Shown here piece after piece: positions 1 to 5,985 of a stretch of 8,465 nt of DNA. This stretch comes from Elusimicrobiota bacterium (GTDB lineage Bacteria > Elusimicrobiota > Elusimicrobia > UBA1565 > UBA9628): the NCBI GenBank assembly GCA_028717525.1, contig JAQUNT010000074.1, positions 1-8,465 on the forward strand, written 5' to 3'. Position numbers and translations under genes: made by a program. The first letter of the stretch is position 1. Every line of letters starts with the position of its first letter. Under the pieces are notes generated by a model that was not told where the DNA came from, searched no databases, and saw only the letters and a program-made list of their open reading frames with translations.

Positions 1-260
1 ACGGGGCACACCCAGCCGCAGAAGGCCTTCTTGGCCAGCAGGGTCAGCCCCAGCAGGCCGAGCATGACCGAGAGGTTCAGCGGCCCGAGCGTGCAGGAGA
101 ACTGCCGGGTCGTGAGCAGGCCCCAGAGGCTCTCCGCCCCGCCGAACGGGCAGTAGTCCTCGAACGAGCGGCCCCCGCGCCCTAGGGCCAGCCAGACGAC
201 GGCGCCGAGCACGGCCGTGAGCAGGGCGTAGCGGGGCAGCCTCGTCTTGAGGGACGTCAT
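1..260 (-). CDS. Membrane-bound 4Fe-4S protein, NapH/NosR/CcoG-like (partial, C-terminus off window)
   Basis: The first 86 residues are visible; the gene leaves the window at position 1. Proteins of this class pass electrons between quinone-linked or periplasmic carriers and membrane enzymes through 4Fe-4S clusters near the membrane. What is seen: a basic N-terminus, a hydrophobic segment at about residues 10-28, the motif YCPFGGAESLW at residues 37-47, a second hydrophobic segment at about 59-76, and then FCGWVCP at 80-86, the typical CxxxCP of the family. The ATG at 260-258 is preceded by GAGGATAG, a close ribosome binding site; an ATG further upstream is in another frame and stops after five codons. 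The gene is codirectional with the OmpA gene upstream but separated from it by a strong hairpin. The subfamily and partner cannot be told from this fragment. Confidence 0.72.
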   Translation of the reverse strand, partial: MTSLKTRLPRYALLTAVLGAVVWLALGRGGRSFEDYCPFGGAESLWGLLTTRQFSCTLGPLNLSVMLGLLGLTLLAKKAFCGWVCP

Positions 261-277
261 CTATCCTCGGGCATCCC

Positions 278-301
278 GCGGGCCCCCTTTCGGGGGCCCG
301 C
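278..301 (-). terminator. Strong GC hairpin between the OmpA and 4Fe-4S genes
   Basis: A perfect 10-bp inverted repeat (GCGGGCCCCC / GGGGGCCCGC) flanks a 4-nt loop. Read on the minus strand, the loop is GAAA, a GNRA-type tetraloop that makes hairpins very stable. It starts 28 nt past the OmpA stop codon and ends 18 nt before the next ATG. On the minus strand no T-tract follows, so it is not a classic intrinsic terminator. It could act as an attenuator, an mRNA 3'-end stabiliser or a Rho-assisted stop. The plus-strand downstream side (ATCTTCCTT) is only mildly T-rich. Confidence 0.5.
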
Positions 302-328
302 ATCTTCCTTACGGACGGCCGGGAGCTT

Positions 329-1345
329 CTAGATCCCGGTGAAGGAGGCGATGACGCGCCGGTTCTGGGAGCGGCCCGCCTCGGTCTTGTTGTCCGCGAT
401 GGGCTTGGTCGGGCCATAGCCCTTGGACGTGAGCCGGTCCGCCGGCGCCCCGAAGCGGCTGATGAGGGCCTGGCGCACCGCGGCGGCGCGCTCCTGCGAG
501 AGTTTCATGTTGTAGCCCTTGTCGCCCATGCTGTCCGTGTGGCCCTCGATCTCGGCCCGGACTTCGGGGTAGGCCTTGAGGAACTCCGCGACCTTGCCCA
601 GTTTCTCATTGTACTCGTCCTTGACCACGCTCTTGGCCGTGTCGAACTTGATGAGCAGGTCGATGGAGCGCTTCTCGCCCTTGGCCGGAGGCGCGGCGAT
701 GGGGGCCGCGGCCGGGACCGGGGCCGGGATCACGGGCGCCGGAGCCGGGGCGGGCGCGGCCGCGACCACCGGAGCCGGGGCGGGCGCCGGCGCGGCGGCC
801 TGGGCCGGCTCCTGGCAGCCGCCGAACCAGTAGGCGGCGGTCAGGCCGAAGAGCAGACTATGGACCTCATGATTCGTGCCCGACTTGTAGGCGGCCAGGA
901 GATAGTCCATGAAGCCGCCGATCGCGACGTTCTTGTGCACGAAGTAGTCGGCGCCGACTCCGAGCTTGCCGGTGACGCTGGTGTGCTGGCCGCTCTCGTC
1001 CCGGTTCACTTGCGAGCCGCCCAGGCCCAGGTGGATGTTGGGGTTCCAGGTGGAATCGGGCTTGAGGTTATAATAGGCGTTGACCAGGATGGGCTGGACC
1101 CTGATGTTGCGCTTGCTGAAGGCGAGGTTGTCATAGGAAAGGCCGACGCTCAGGTTCTTGTTGAGGCCGTAGCGCAGGAAGCCGCCCAGGACGGGTCCGA
1201 TGCTGGCGTTGTCGTTCACCCAGGCCGTACCTACCGGGACCCCGCCGCCGAAGGCGCCGCCCACGGCGAAGCGGCCGGTCAAATCCTCGGCGCGCAGAGG
1301 TGAAACGCAGGCCAGAGCCAGCAGAAGGGCGGCGAAGGTTCTCAT
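329..1345 (-). CDS. OmpA-family outer-membrane beta-barrel protein with peptidoglycan-binding domain
   Basis: A 338-residue envelope protein that should anchor the outer membrane to peptidoglycan. Residues 1-19 form a signal peptide (basic MR, a Leu/Ala core, cut after LRA). Residues about 21-176 alternate polar and hydrophobic stretches rich in Gly and aromatics, as in small 8-stranded OmpA-like barrels. Residues 178-224 are an Ala-Pro linker. Residues 226-338 are a full OmpA C-terminal domain, with IEGHTDSMGDKGYN at 266-279, LSQERAAAVRQAL at 282-294 and GRSQNRRV at 324-331. Asp271 and Arg286 match the pair that in this family contacts diaminopimelate of peptidoglycan. The open frame extends 27 codons upstream, but ATG 1345 is chosen because it begins the signal peptide and follows AAGGAG at a 6-nt spacing. 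The gene is divergent from the kinase operon. Apart from the initial Met there is no lipobox cysteine at the cleavage site, so it is a barrel protein and not a Pal- or YfiB-type lipoprotein. Confidence 0.9.
   Translation of the reverse strand: MRTFAALLLALACVSPLRAEDLTGRFAVGGAFGGGVPVGTAWVNDNASIGPVLGGFLRYGLNKNLSVGLSYDNLAFSKRNIRVQPILVNAYYNLKPDSTWNPNIHLGLGGSQVNRDESGQHTSVTGKLGVGADYFVHKNVAIGGFMDYLLAAYKSGTNHEVHSLLFGLTAAYWFGGCQEPAQAAAPAPAPAPVVAAAPAPAPAPVIPAPVPAAAPIAAPPAKGEKRSIDLLIKFDTAKSVVKDEYNEKLGKVAEFLKAYPEVRAEIEGHTDSMGDKGYNMKLSQERAAAVRQALISRFGAPADRLTSKGYGPTKPIADNKTEAGRSQNRRVIASFTGI
739..787. repeat. Direct repeat encoding the Ala-Pro linker of the OmpA protein
   Basis: A 19-nt unit (ccggagccggggcgggcgc) occurs at 739-757 and again at 769-787, a 30-nt period equal to 10 codons. 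On the minus strand it encodes the repeated PAPAPAP segments of the linker between barrel and peptidoglycan-binding domain. Such repeats can change copy number by slippage, which would alter the linker length in steps of ten residues. It is inside the coding frame and does not break it. Confidence 0.7.
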
Positions 1346-1351
1346 TATGGT

Positions 1352-1357
1352 CTCCTT
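1352..1357 (-). promoter_or_regulatory. Ribosome binding site of the OmpA gene
   Basis: Read on the minus strand this is AAGGAG, 6 nt before ATG 1345. It is the strongest Shine-Dalgarno match in the window at a standard spacing and settles the start in favour of 1345 over the upstream in-frame ATGs at 1381 and 1426. Confidence 0.75.
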
Positions 1358-1381
1358 GTGTATGCTATACGTGGCCCTCAT

Positions 1382-1411
1382 ATTCTGGCTCTTTGCTGCG
1401 GGTTTTGTCCA
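1382..1411 (-). promoter_or_regulatory. Possible sigma70-type promoter of the OmpA gene
   Basis: On the minus strand, TGGACA (1411-1406, five of six bases of the -35 consensus) is followed after 18 nt by CAGAAT (1387-1382, four of six of the -10 consensus). It would start transcription near 1375 and leave a leader of about 30 nt containing the AAGGAG site. The match is moderate, and other placements in this short divergent region are possible. Confidence 0.3.
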
Positions 1412-1434
1412 GGGGTTCAATGCCAACCGCGTTA

Positions 1435-1443
1435 TGCTACTAT
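1435..1443 (+). promoter_or_regulatory. Extended -10 promoter element of the kinase operon
   Basis: TGCTACTAT reads as an extended -10 box (TG, one base, then TACTAT). No good -35 hexamer is present at 16-18 nt; TTCAAT at 1416-1421 is the nearest. Transcription would begin about 7 nt downstream, close to the ATG at 1451, giving a leaderless message. Almost the same element precedes the ATP-grasp gene at 8017-8025. The surrounding GCTACTATAGC is also a near-perfect dyad, so a protein operator is an alternative reading. Confidence 0.45.
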
Positions 1444-1450
1444 AGCGTTC

Positions 1451-2737
1451 ATGGGGGGCCAGTCCATGATCAGGATACTCTTGGCTGACGACAACGAGCA
1501 GAACCTTTACATGCTCGAGTTCCTCCTGAAGAAGCGCGGCTGCGAGGTCAGCCTCTCCAGGAACGGGGCCGAGGCCCTGGAAGCCGCGCGCCGCAGCCCC
1601 CCGGACCTGGTGATCACGGATATCCTCATGCCGGTGATGGACGGCTTCGCCTTGTGCCGCCAGTGGACCGGGGACCCCAAGCTACGGGACATCCCGTTCG
1701 TCTTCTATTCCGCCACCTATACCGACCAGAAGGACATCGATTTCGGCCTGAGCCTGGGGGCCGACCGCTTCATCGTCAAGCCGGAGGAGCCGGAGAAGCT
1801 GGTCGCGACTTTGCAGTCGGTCATCGAGGACAGCCGCGCCGGCAGGCTGCGCCGGACGGCCAAGCCCAGGCCGGAGGAGAAGAGCTACTACCAGCAGTAC
1901 AACCAGGTGCTCGTCAACAGGCTGGAAGCGAAGATGCTCCAGCTGGAGCAGGCCCTGGCGGAGCAGAGGTTCAGCGACGAGAAGATCCGCAAGCTCAACG
2001 AATCCCTCGCGGACCAGGTGGCCCTGCGCACGGCCGAGCTGGAGGAGGCCAACAAGGAGCTGGAATCCTTCACCTATTCGGTCTCGCACGACCTCAAGGC
2101 GCCCTTGCGGGCCATAGACGGCTTCGCGGGCATCCTCGAGGAGGAGCATGCCCGGAGCCTGGACGACGAGGCCAAGAGGCTGCTTCGGACCATCCGCAAG
2201 AACGTCGCCGCCATGCGCCGGCTGATCGACGACCTTCTGGGCTTCTCGCACCTCTCCAGCCACAAGCTCGTCAGCTCCGCGATCGACATGTCCGCCTCGG
2301 CCCAGGCGGTCTGGGAGGAGCTCAAATGCGGCTGCGGCGGCCGGAAGGTCGAGCTGGTCATCCAGGACCTGCCTCCGGCCCAGGGCGATCCCTCCTTGAT
2401 CCGTCAGGTCCTGGCCAACCTCATCTCCAACGCCGTCAAGTTCACGGCCGGCCGGGAGCCGGCCCGGATCGAGGTCGGCGGCGAGAAGGACCAAGGCTTC
2501 AACCGCTACTACGTCAAGGACAACGGGGCCGGCTTCGACATGGCCAACGCGGACCGGCTGTTCGGGGTCTTCCAAAGGCTGCACCGGGCCGATGAATTCG
2601 AGGGCACGGGGGTCGGACTGGCCATCGTCAAGCGCATCGTGCAGCGCCATGGCGGCCGGGTGTGGGCGCAGGCGCAGCCGGAGGCGGGAGCCGCGTTCTT
2701 CTTCACGCTGAGGAGCGATGAGCCGGGGAACTCCTAG
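1451..2737 (+). CDS. Soluble response-regulator/histidine-kinase protein (REC-HisKA-HATPase)
   Basis: A 428-residue cytosolic kinase with an N-terminal receiver. The receiver (about 6-125) has acidic Asp13 and Asp14, phosphoacceptor Asp57 in ITDILMP, Ser87 and Lys110 before Pro. A charged, probably coiled-coil stretch (about 150-207) leads to the HisKA domain, with phospho-accepting His213 in SVSHDLKAPLRA, as in phytochrome-type kinases. The ATPase domain follows, with Asn327 (N box), DNGAG at 357-361 (G1) and GTGVGL at 385-390 (G2). No membrane segment is seen. The protein could be phosphorylated by the hybrid kinase downstream and use that to set its own activity. Start choice: ATG 1451 lies 7 nt after a -10-like box (leaderless). 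ATG 1466 gives the more usual receiver start MIRILL and has only GGGGGG as a possible binding site, so it remains a real alternative (423 residues). It is the first gene of the operon, and its end overlaps the YfiR gene by 20 nt. Confidence 0.9.
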   Translation: MGGQSMIRILLADDNEQNLYMLEFLLKKRGCEVSLSRNGAEALEAARRSPPDLVITDILMPVMDGFALCRQWTGDPKLRDIPFVFYSATYTDQKDIDFGLSLGADRFIVKPEEPEKLVATLQSVIEDSRAGRLRRTAKPRPEEKSYYQQYNQVLVNRLEAKMLQLEQALAEQRFSDEKIRKLNESLADQVALRTAELEEANKELESFTYSVSHDLKAPLRAIDGFAGILEEEHARSLDDEAKRLLRTIRKNVAAMRRLIDDLLGFSHLSSHKLVSSAIDMSASAQAVWEELKCGCGGRKVELVIQDLPPAQGDPSLIRQVLANLISNAVKFTAGREPARIEVGGEKDQGFNRYYVKDNGAGFDMANADRLFGVFQRLHRADEFEGTGVGLAIVKRIVQRHGGRVWAQAQPEAGAAFFFTLRSDEPGNS

Positions 2738-3278
2738 GCGGCTGGCCCTGTCCCTGGCCGTGCTCGCCGCCCTCCTGGGGCGGGGCGCTCAGGCGGCGGA
2801 GAAGATCAGCCTGGAGGACAAGGTCCGCACCGCCTTCCTCTACAACTTCACGAAGTATGTGCGCTGGCCCGACAGCGGGGCCGGGGGGGATTTCCGGATC
2901 TCCGTCATCGGGCGCAGCGGGGTGGGCGCCGCCCTGGAAGAGCTGTCCCGGTCGAAGCAGGTCGACGGCCGCAGGATCAGGGTCGCGGTCCTGGACAGCG
3001 CGCAGGACCTGGGGCCGGCCCACATCCTCTTCATCGCCTGCTCGGAGCGGGAGCGGCTGCGGGAGATATTGCGGAAGGCCCGGGGGAAGCCGATCTTGAC
3101 GGTGGGAGGCTGCGCGAAGATGGCCGAGCAGGGCGCGGCCGTCAATTTCGTGATCCTGGAGGGGAAGATGCGCTTCGAGATCAACCGGAGCGCCGTGGAG
3201 CGGGCCAAGCTGGAGATGAACTCGGAGCTGCTCAAGCTGGCGATACTGGTCGAGGAGGAAAATGATGCGGCGCCTTAG
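2718..3278 (+). CDS. YfiR/DUF4154-family periplasmic protein
   Basis: A 186-residue exported protein. Residues 1-27 form a signal peptide (RR-rich start, Leu/Ala core, cut after AQA). The mature part follows the YfiR family pattern closely: KVRTAFLYNFTKYVRWP at 35-51, a strand FRISVIGRSGVG at 59-70, VDGRRIRV at 82-89, HILFIACSE at 102-110, ILTVGG at 126-131, GAAVNFVILEGKMRFEIN at 139-156 and LLKLAI at 171-176. In Pseudomonas, YfiR holds the cyclase YfiN inactive from the periplasm and responds to redox state and to YfiB. Here the immediate neighbour is a kinase with a YfiN-like sensor half, its likely partner (inference). Only Cys108 and Cys132 are present in the mature chain, fewer than in Pseudomonas YfiR. 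ATG 2718 is the first possible start, since an in-frame TGA lies three codons upstream. GAGGAG is very close to it. The gene overlaps both neighbours, by 20 and 17 nt. Confidence 0.9.
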   Translation: MSRGTPRRLALSLAVLAALLGRGAQAAEKISLEDKVRTAFLYNFTKYVRWPDSGAGGDFRISVIGRSGVGAALEELSRSKQVDGRRIRVAVLDSAQDLGPAHILFIACSERERLREILRKARGKPILTVGGCAKMAEQGAAVNFVILEGKMRFEINRSAVERAKLEMNSELLKLAILVEEENDAAP

Positions 3279-5616
3279 GGACCTGCGCATCAAGCATAAG
3301 CTCATCGCCATCCAGCTGGCGACCGCGTCCGTCGTGCTCTTCTGCTACGCGACCTTCACCATTCTCAACGATTTCCGGGTGGTCCGGGGGGCCGTGGCCA
3401 GCCGGCTGGAGTCCGCGGCGGGCCTCATCGGGAGCAACAGCATCTCCGCCCTGGACTTCGTGGACCACGAGTCCGCGGCCCGGACCCTCTCCACCTTGGA
3501 CGCCGAGACGGACATCGTCAACGCCTGCATCTACGACGTCCGGGGCCGGGTCTTCGCGAGGTACTCCGCCCAGGGCTCGGCCGAGTTCTGCCCGGAGAAC
3601 CCGGGAGGCGAGGGCCATGAGTTCTCGGGTGCCCAGGTCTCGCTCTCCCACAGGATCGTGCGCGACGGCGAGCCCTTGGGGACCGTCTGGCTGCGCTCCA
3701 ACATGAGGCCCTACCGCAGGGCCGCGGCCCAGAACACCGCCCTGGCCTTCGCCGTGCTGCTGGCCGGGATACTCGCGGCGTTCCTGCTGGCCATGCTGAC
3801 GCAGAAGGCCATCTCCGAGCCGCTGCTGCGGCTGGTCGCGGCGGCCAAGAGCATCTCCGAGACCGGGCAGTACTCCGTCCGCGTGGTCAAGCAGAGCTCG
3901 GACGAGATCGGCGCGCTGTGCGAGACGTTCAACGACATGGTCGCCCAGGTCGAGAAGCGCGAGGCCTCCTTGCAGGAGGCCCATCAGGTGCTGGAGAAGC
4001 GGGTGCAGGAGCGCACCGCGGAGCTGGCCGCGGCCAACGCCCAACTGCGGGAGGCCACGGAGATGAAGAACCGCTTCGTGGCCAACACGAGCCACGAGCT
4101 GCGCACGCCTCTCAACTCCATCATCGGCTTCACCGGCATCATGCTGGAGGGGCTCGCCGGCGAATTGAACGACGAGCAGAAGAAGCAGCTCGGCATGGTC
4201 CACGGCAGCGCCCGGCACCTCCTGAGCCTGATCAACGACGTCCTGGACATGTCCAAGATCGAGGCCGGAAAGCTCACCATCGCGCCGTCCGAGTTCCGGC
4301 TCGACGATATGATCCATGAGGCGGAGAAGATGATCTCGCCCCTGGCCAAAGACAAGGGCCTGACCCTGCGCGTCGAGACTCCCGGGTATCTGCCGGTGAC
4401 TGTCCATCACGACAAGAACCGCATCGAGCAGGTGCTCGTCAATCTCATGGCCAACGCGGTGAAATTCACCGATTCCGGCGAGGTGCGCCTGAGCCTGCGC
4501 GCCTCCGGGCTCGAGGCGGGAGCGCCTAACGAGGCTTTTGAGAAGGAGGGCCCGGCCGCGGGGCCGGGGGCGAAGACCCTGGTCTTCTGCGTTTCGGACA
4601 CGGGCATCGGGATCAAGGCCGAGAACCTCCGGGACGTGTTCGACGAATTCAAGCAGATCTCGGGCCCGTTGAAAGTGAAGCCTGCGGGCACGGGGCTGGG
4701 GCTGGCCATCTCCAAGAGGCTGGTGGAGATGATGGGAGGGCGCATCTGGGCGCGCAGCGAGTTCGGCAAGGGCGCGCGCTTCTGCTTCACGCTCCCGATC
4801 CGGGAGGAGAAAGCGGAGCGCAGGCCGCCGCCGGGGCGCCCCCGGGATCTTCAGGCCGGGGGCAAGCGCGTCTTGACCATCGACGACGACGCGCAATCCC
4901 GGGAGATCCTGAGGACCTATCTGGAGAGCGCGGGCTACGAGGTCATCGCGGCCGCCAACGCCGTCGAGGCCCTGGAGGCCGCGTCGAGCGAGCGCCCCGT
5001 CGCCATCACCTTGGATATCGTCATGCCCGGCAAGGACGGCTGGGACATCCTCGCGGAGCTTAAGACGAACCCCCGGACCCAGGACATCCCGGTGATCTGC
5101 ATCTCGATCCTGGATAATCGCGAGCAGGGGCTGTCCTTGGGCGCCCTGGACTATCTGGTCAAGCCCGTCAGCCGGTATCAACTGCTGCAAGCCCTGCGGG
5201 ACATGGAGAAGCGCTTCAGCACCCGGGACGTGCTCATCGTGGACGACGATCCCCAGGCCGTGGAGTTCGTGGCCAAGTGCCTGGGCGAGGAGAAGAAATA
5301 CGGGATCCGCAAGGCCCTGGGGGGCAAGGAGGCTTTGGCCCGGATCATGGAGAAGCGGCCCGACTTGGTCATCCTGGATCTCATGATGCCCGATATCGAC
5401 GGCTTCGATGTGATCCGCAGCCTCAAGGGCTCGCCGCTGACCAAGGACATCCCCATCATCATCGTCTCCGCCAAGAGCCTGACCCACGAGGAATCGGAGT
5501 TCCTCAACCGGAACATCTCCGAGCTCATCCGGAAAGGGGCGTTCACCCGGGAGCAGCTGTTCGCGGATATCTCCAAAGCCCTGCAGAAGATCGAGCGCGG
5601 GACCGGCCGGCCATGA
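3262..5616 (+). CDS. Membrane hybrid histidine kinase: CHASE8-like sensor, HAMP, HisKA-HATPase, two receivers
   Basis: A 784-residue inner-membrane sensor kinase. Membrane helices lie at about 14-35 and 157-180. Between them is a periplasmic domain of about 120 residues with the CHASE8 pattern: ISALDFVD at 61-68, AARTL at 72-76, then NACIYDVRGRVFARYSA at 87-103. A HAMP linker (about 181-233) and a coiled coil (about 233-266) follow. HisKA has His278 in NTSHELRTPLNSI. The ATPase has Asn398, DTGIG at 446-450 and GTGLGL at 476-481. Receiver 1 (about 535-648) has Asp585, Ser615 and Lys634-Pro. Receiver 2 (about 655-774) has Asp706 and Ser736, with Lys758 followed by Gly instead of Pro. The sensor half resembles YfiN, but a kinase replaces the GGDEF domain. 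Tandem ATGs at 3262 and 3265 follow GAGGAGG at 3252-3258; the second has the better 6-nt spacing. The gene overlaps the YfiR gene by 17 nt, and its stop overlaps the next start (ATGA). Confidence 0.92.
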   Translation: MMRRLRDLRIKHKLIAIQLATASVVLFCYATFTILNDFRVVRGAVASRLESAAGLIGSNSISALDFVDHESAARTLSTLDAETDIVNACIYDVRGRVFARYSAQGSAEFCPENPGGEGHEFSGAQVSLSHRIVRDGEPLGTVWLRSNMRPYRRAAAQNTALAFAVLLAGILAAFLLAMLTQKAISEPLLRLVAAAKSISETGQYSVRVVKQSSDEIGALCETFNDMVAQVEKREASLQEAHQVLEKRVQERTAELAAANAQLREATEMKNRFVANTSHELRTPLNSIIGFTGIMLEGLAGELNDEQKKQLGMVHGSARHLLSLINDVLDMSKIEAGKLTIAPSEFRLDDMIHEAEKMISPLAKDKGLTLRVETPGYLPVTVHHDKNRIEQVLVNLMANAVKFTDSGEVRLSLRASGLEAGAPNEAFEKEGPAAGPGAKTLVFCVSDTGIGIKAENLRDVFDEFKQISGPLKVKPAGTGLGLAISKRLVEMMGGRIWARSEFGKGARFCFTLPIREEKAERRPPPGRPRDLQAGGKRVLTIDDDAQSREILRTYLESAGYEVIAAANAVEALEAASSERPVAITLDIVMPGKDGWDILAELKTNPRTQDIPVICISILDNREQGLSLGALDYLVKPVSRYQLLQALRDMEKRFSTRDVLIVDDDPQAVEFVAKCLGEEKKYGIRKALGGKEALARIMEKRPDLVILDLMMPDIDGFDVIRSLKGSPLTKDIPIIIVSAKSLTHEESEFLNRNISELIRKGAFTREQLFADISKALQKIERGTGRP

Positions 5617-5975
5617 AGACGATCTTGATCGTCGAAGACGACGCGAAGAGCCGCTATCTGGCCAAGTTCATCCTCGAGAAGGGGGGCTACCGGGTCGTGG
5701 AGGCCGGCGACGGGCAGGAAGCCCTGGAGAAGGCCGCCGCGGAAAAGCCGGACCTGATCCTCATGGACATGCAACTGCCCAGGCTGGACGGCTACGAGAC
5801 CACCGCGCGCCTCCGCGCCGACGCGGCCCTCCGGCACACCCCGGTCGTGGCCTTGACGGCCTACGCCATGAAGGGAGACCGGGAGAAGGCCCTGCGCTCC
5901 GGCTGCACCGGCTATATGACCAAGCCCATCGATCCGGCGACGTTCCAGCAGGAGGTGGAGAAGCATCTCCCCTAG
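5613..5975 (+). CDS. Single-domain response regulator, DivK-like
   Basis: A 120-residue lone receiver domain with no output domain. It shows every catalytic feature: Glu8, Asp9 and Asp10 for metal binding, phosphoacceptor Asp52 in LILMDMQLP, Thr82 in ALTAYAM and Lys104 before Pro. The MDMQLP and LTAYAMKGD segments resemble DivK and related phosphorelay shuttles, which carry a phosphoryl group or bind partner kinases and regulators. It begins in an ATGA overlap with the hybrid kinase and has no Shine-Dalgarno of its own, so translation is probably coupled. The hybrid kinase is its likely phosphodonor, and the soluble kinase encoded first in the operon may be a partner (inference). True DivK orthology cannot be claimed from sequence alone. 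Confidence 0.9.
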   Translation: MKTILIVEDDAKSRYLAKFILEKGGYRVVEAGDGQEALEKAAAEKPDLILMDMQLPRLDGYETTARLRADAALRHTPVVALTAYAMKGDREKALRSGCTGYMTKPIDPATFQQEVEKHLP

Positions 5976-5985
5976 AGGAACAGAT

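Noticed and set aside
539..1303. Plus-strand frames opposite the OmpA gene, including one rich in Arg/Gly
   Set aside because: The Arg/Gly stretch is the complement of the Ala-Pro linker. The OmpA domain on the minus strand explains the region.
1346..1426. N-terminal extension of the OmpA protein by 27 residues
   Set aside because: It would place the signal peptide internally and ignore the AAGGAG site 6 nt before ATG 1345.
1405..1443. TTGTCC as a -35 box for the kinase operon promoter
   Set aside because: The spacing to the -10-like TACTAT is 27 nt, far beyond the usual 16-18 nt.
1358..1450. N-terminal extension of the soluble kinase by 31 residues
   Set aside because: The extra residues have no similarity to receiver starts, and the frame runs through the divergent promoter region and the -10-like box.
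4551..4568. CCCGGCC-GCGG-GGCCGGG inverted repeat as a terminator inside the hybrid kinase
   Set aside because: It has no T-tract, lies in the middle of an intact gene, and is expected from Pro/Ala/Gly codons in very GC-rich DNA.
3232..5487. A 751-codon open frame on the minus strand opposite the hybrid kinase
   Set aside because: It is a shadow frame of high-GC coding DNA: its composition is dominated by Leu, Gly, Asp, Arg and His, and no family motif is seen. The plus strand has full kinase and receiver motifs over the same bases.
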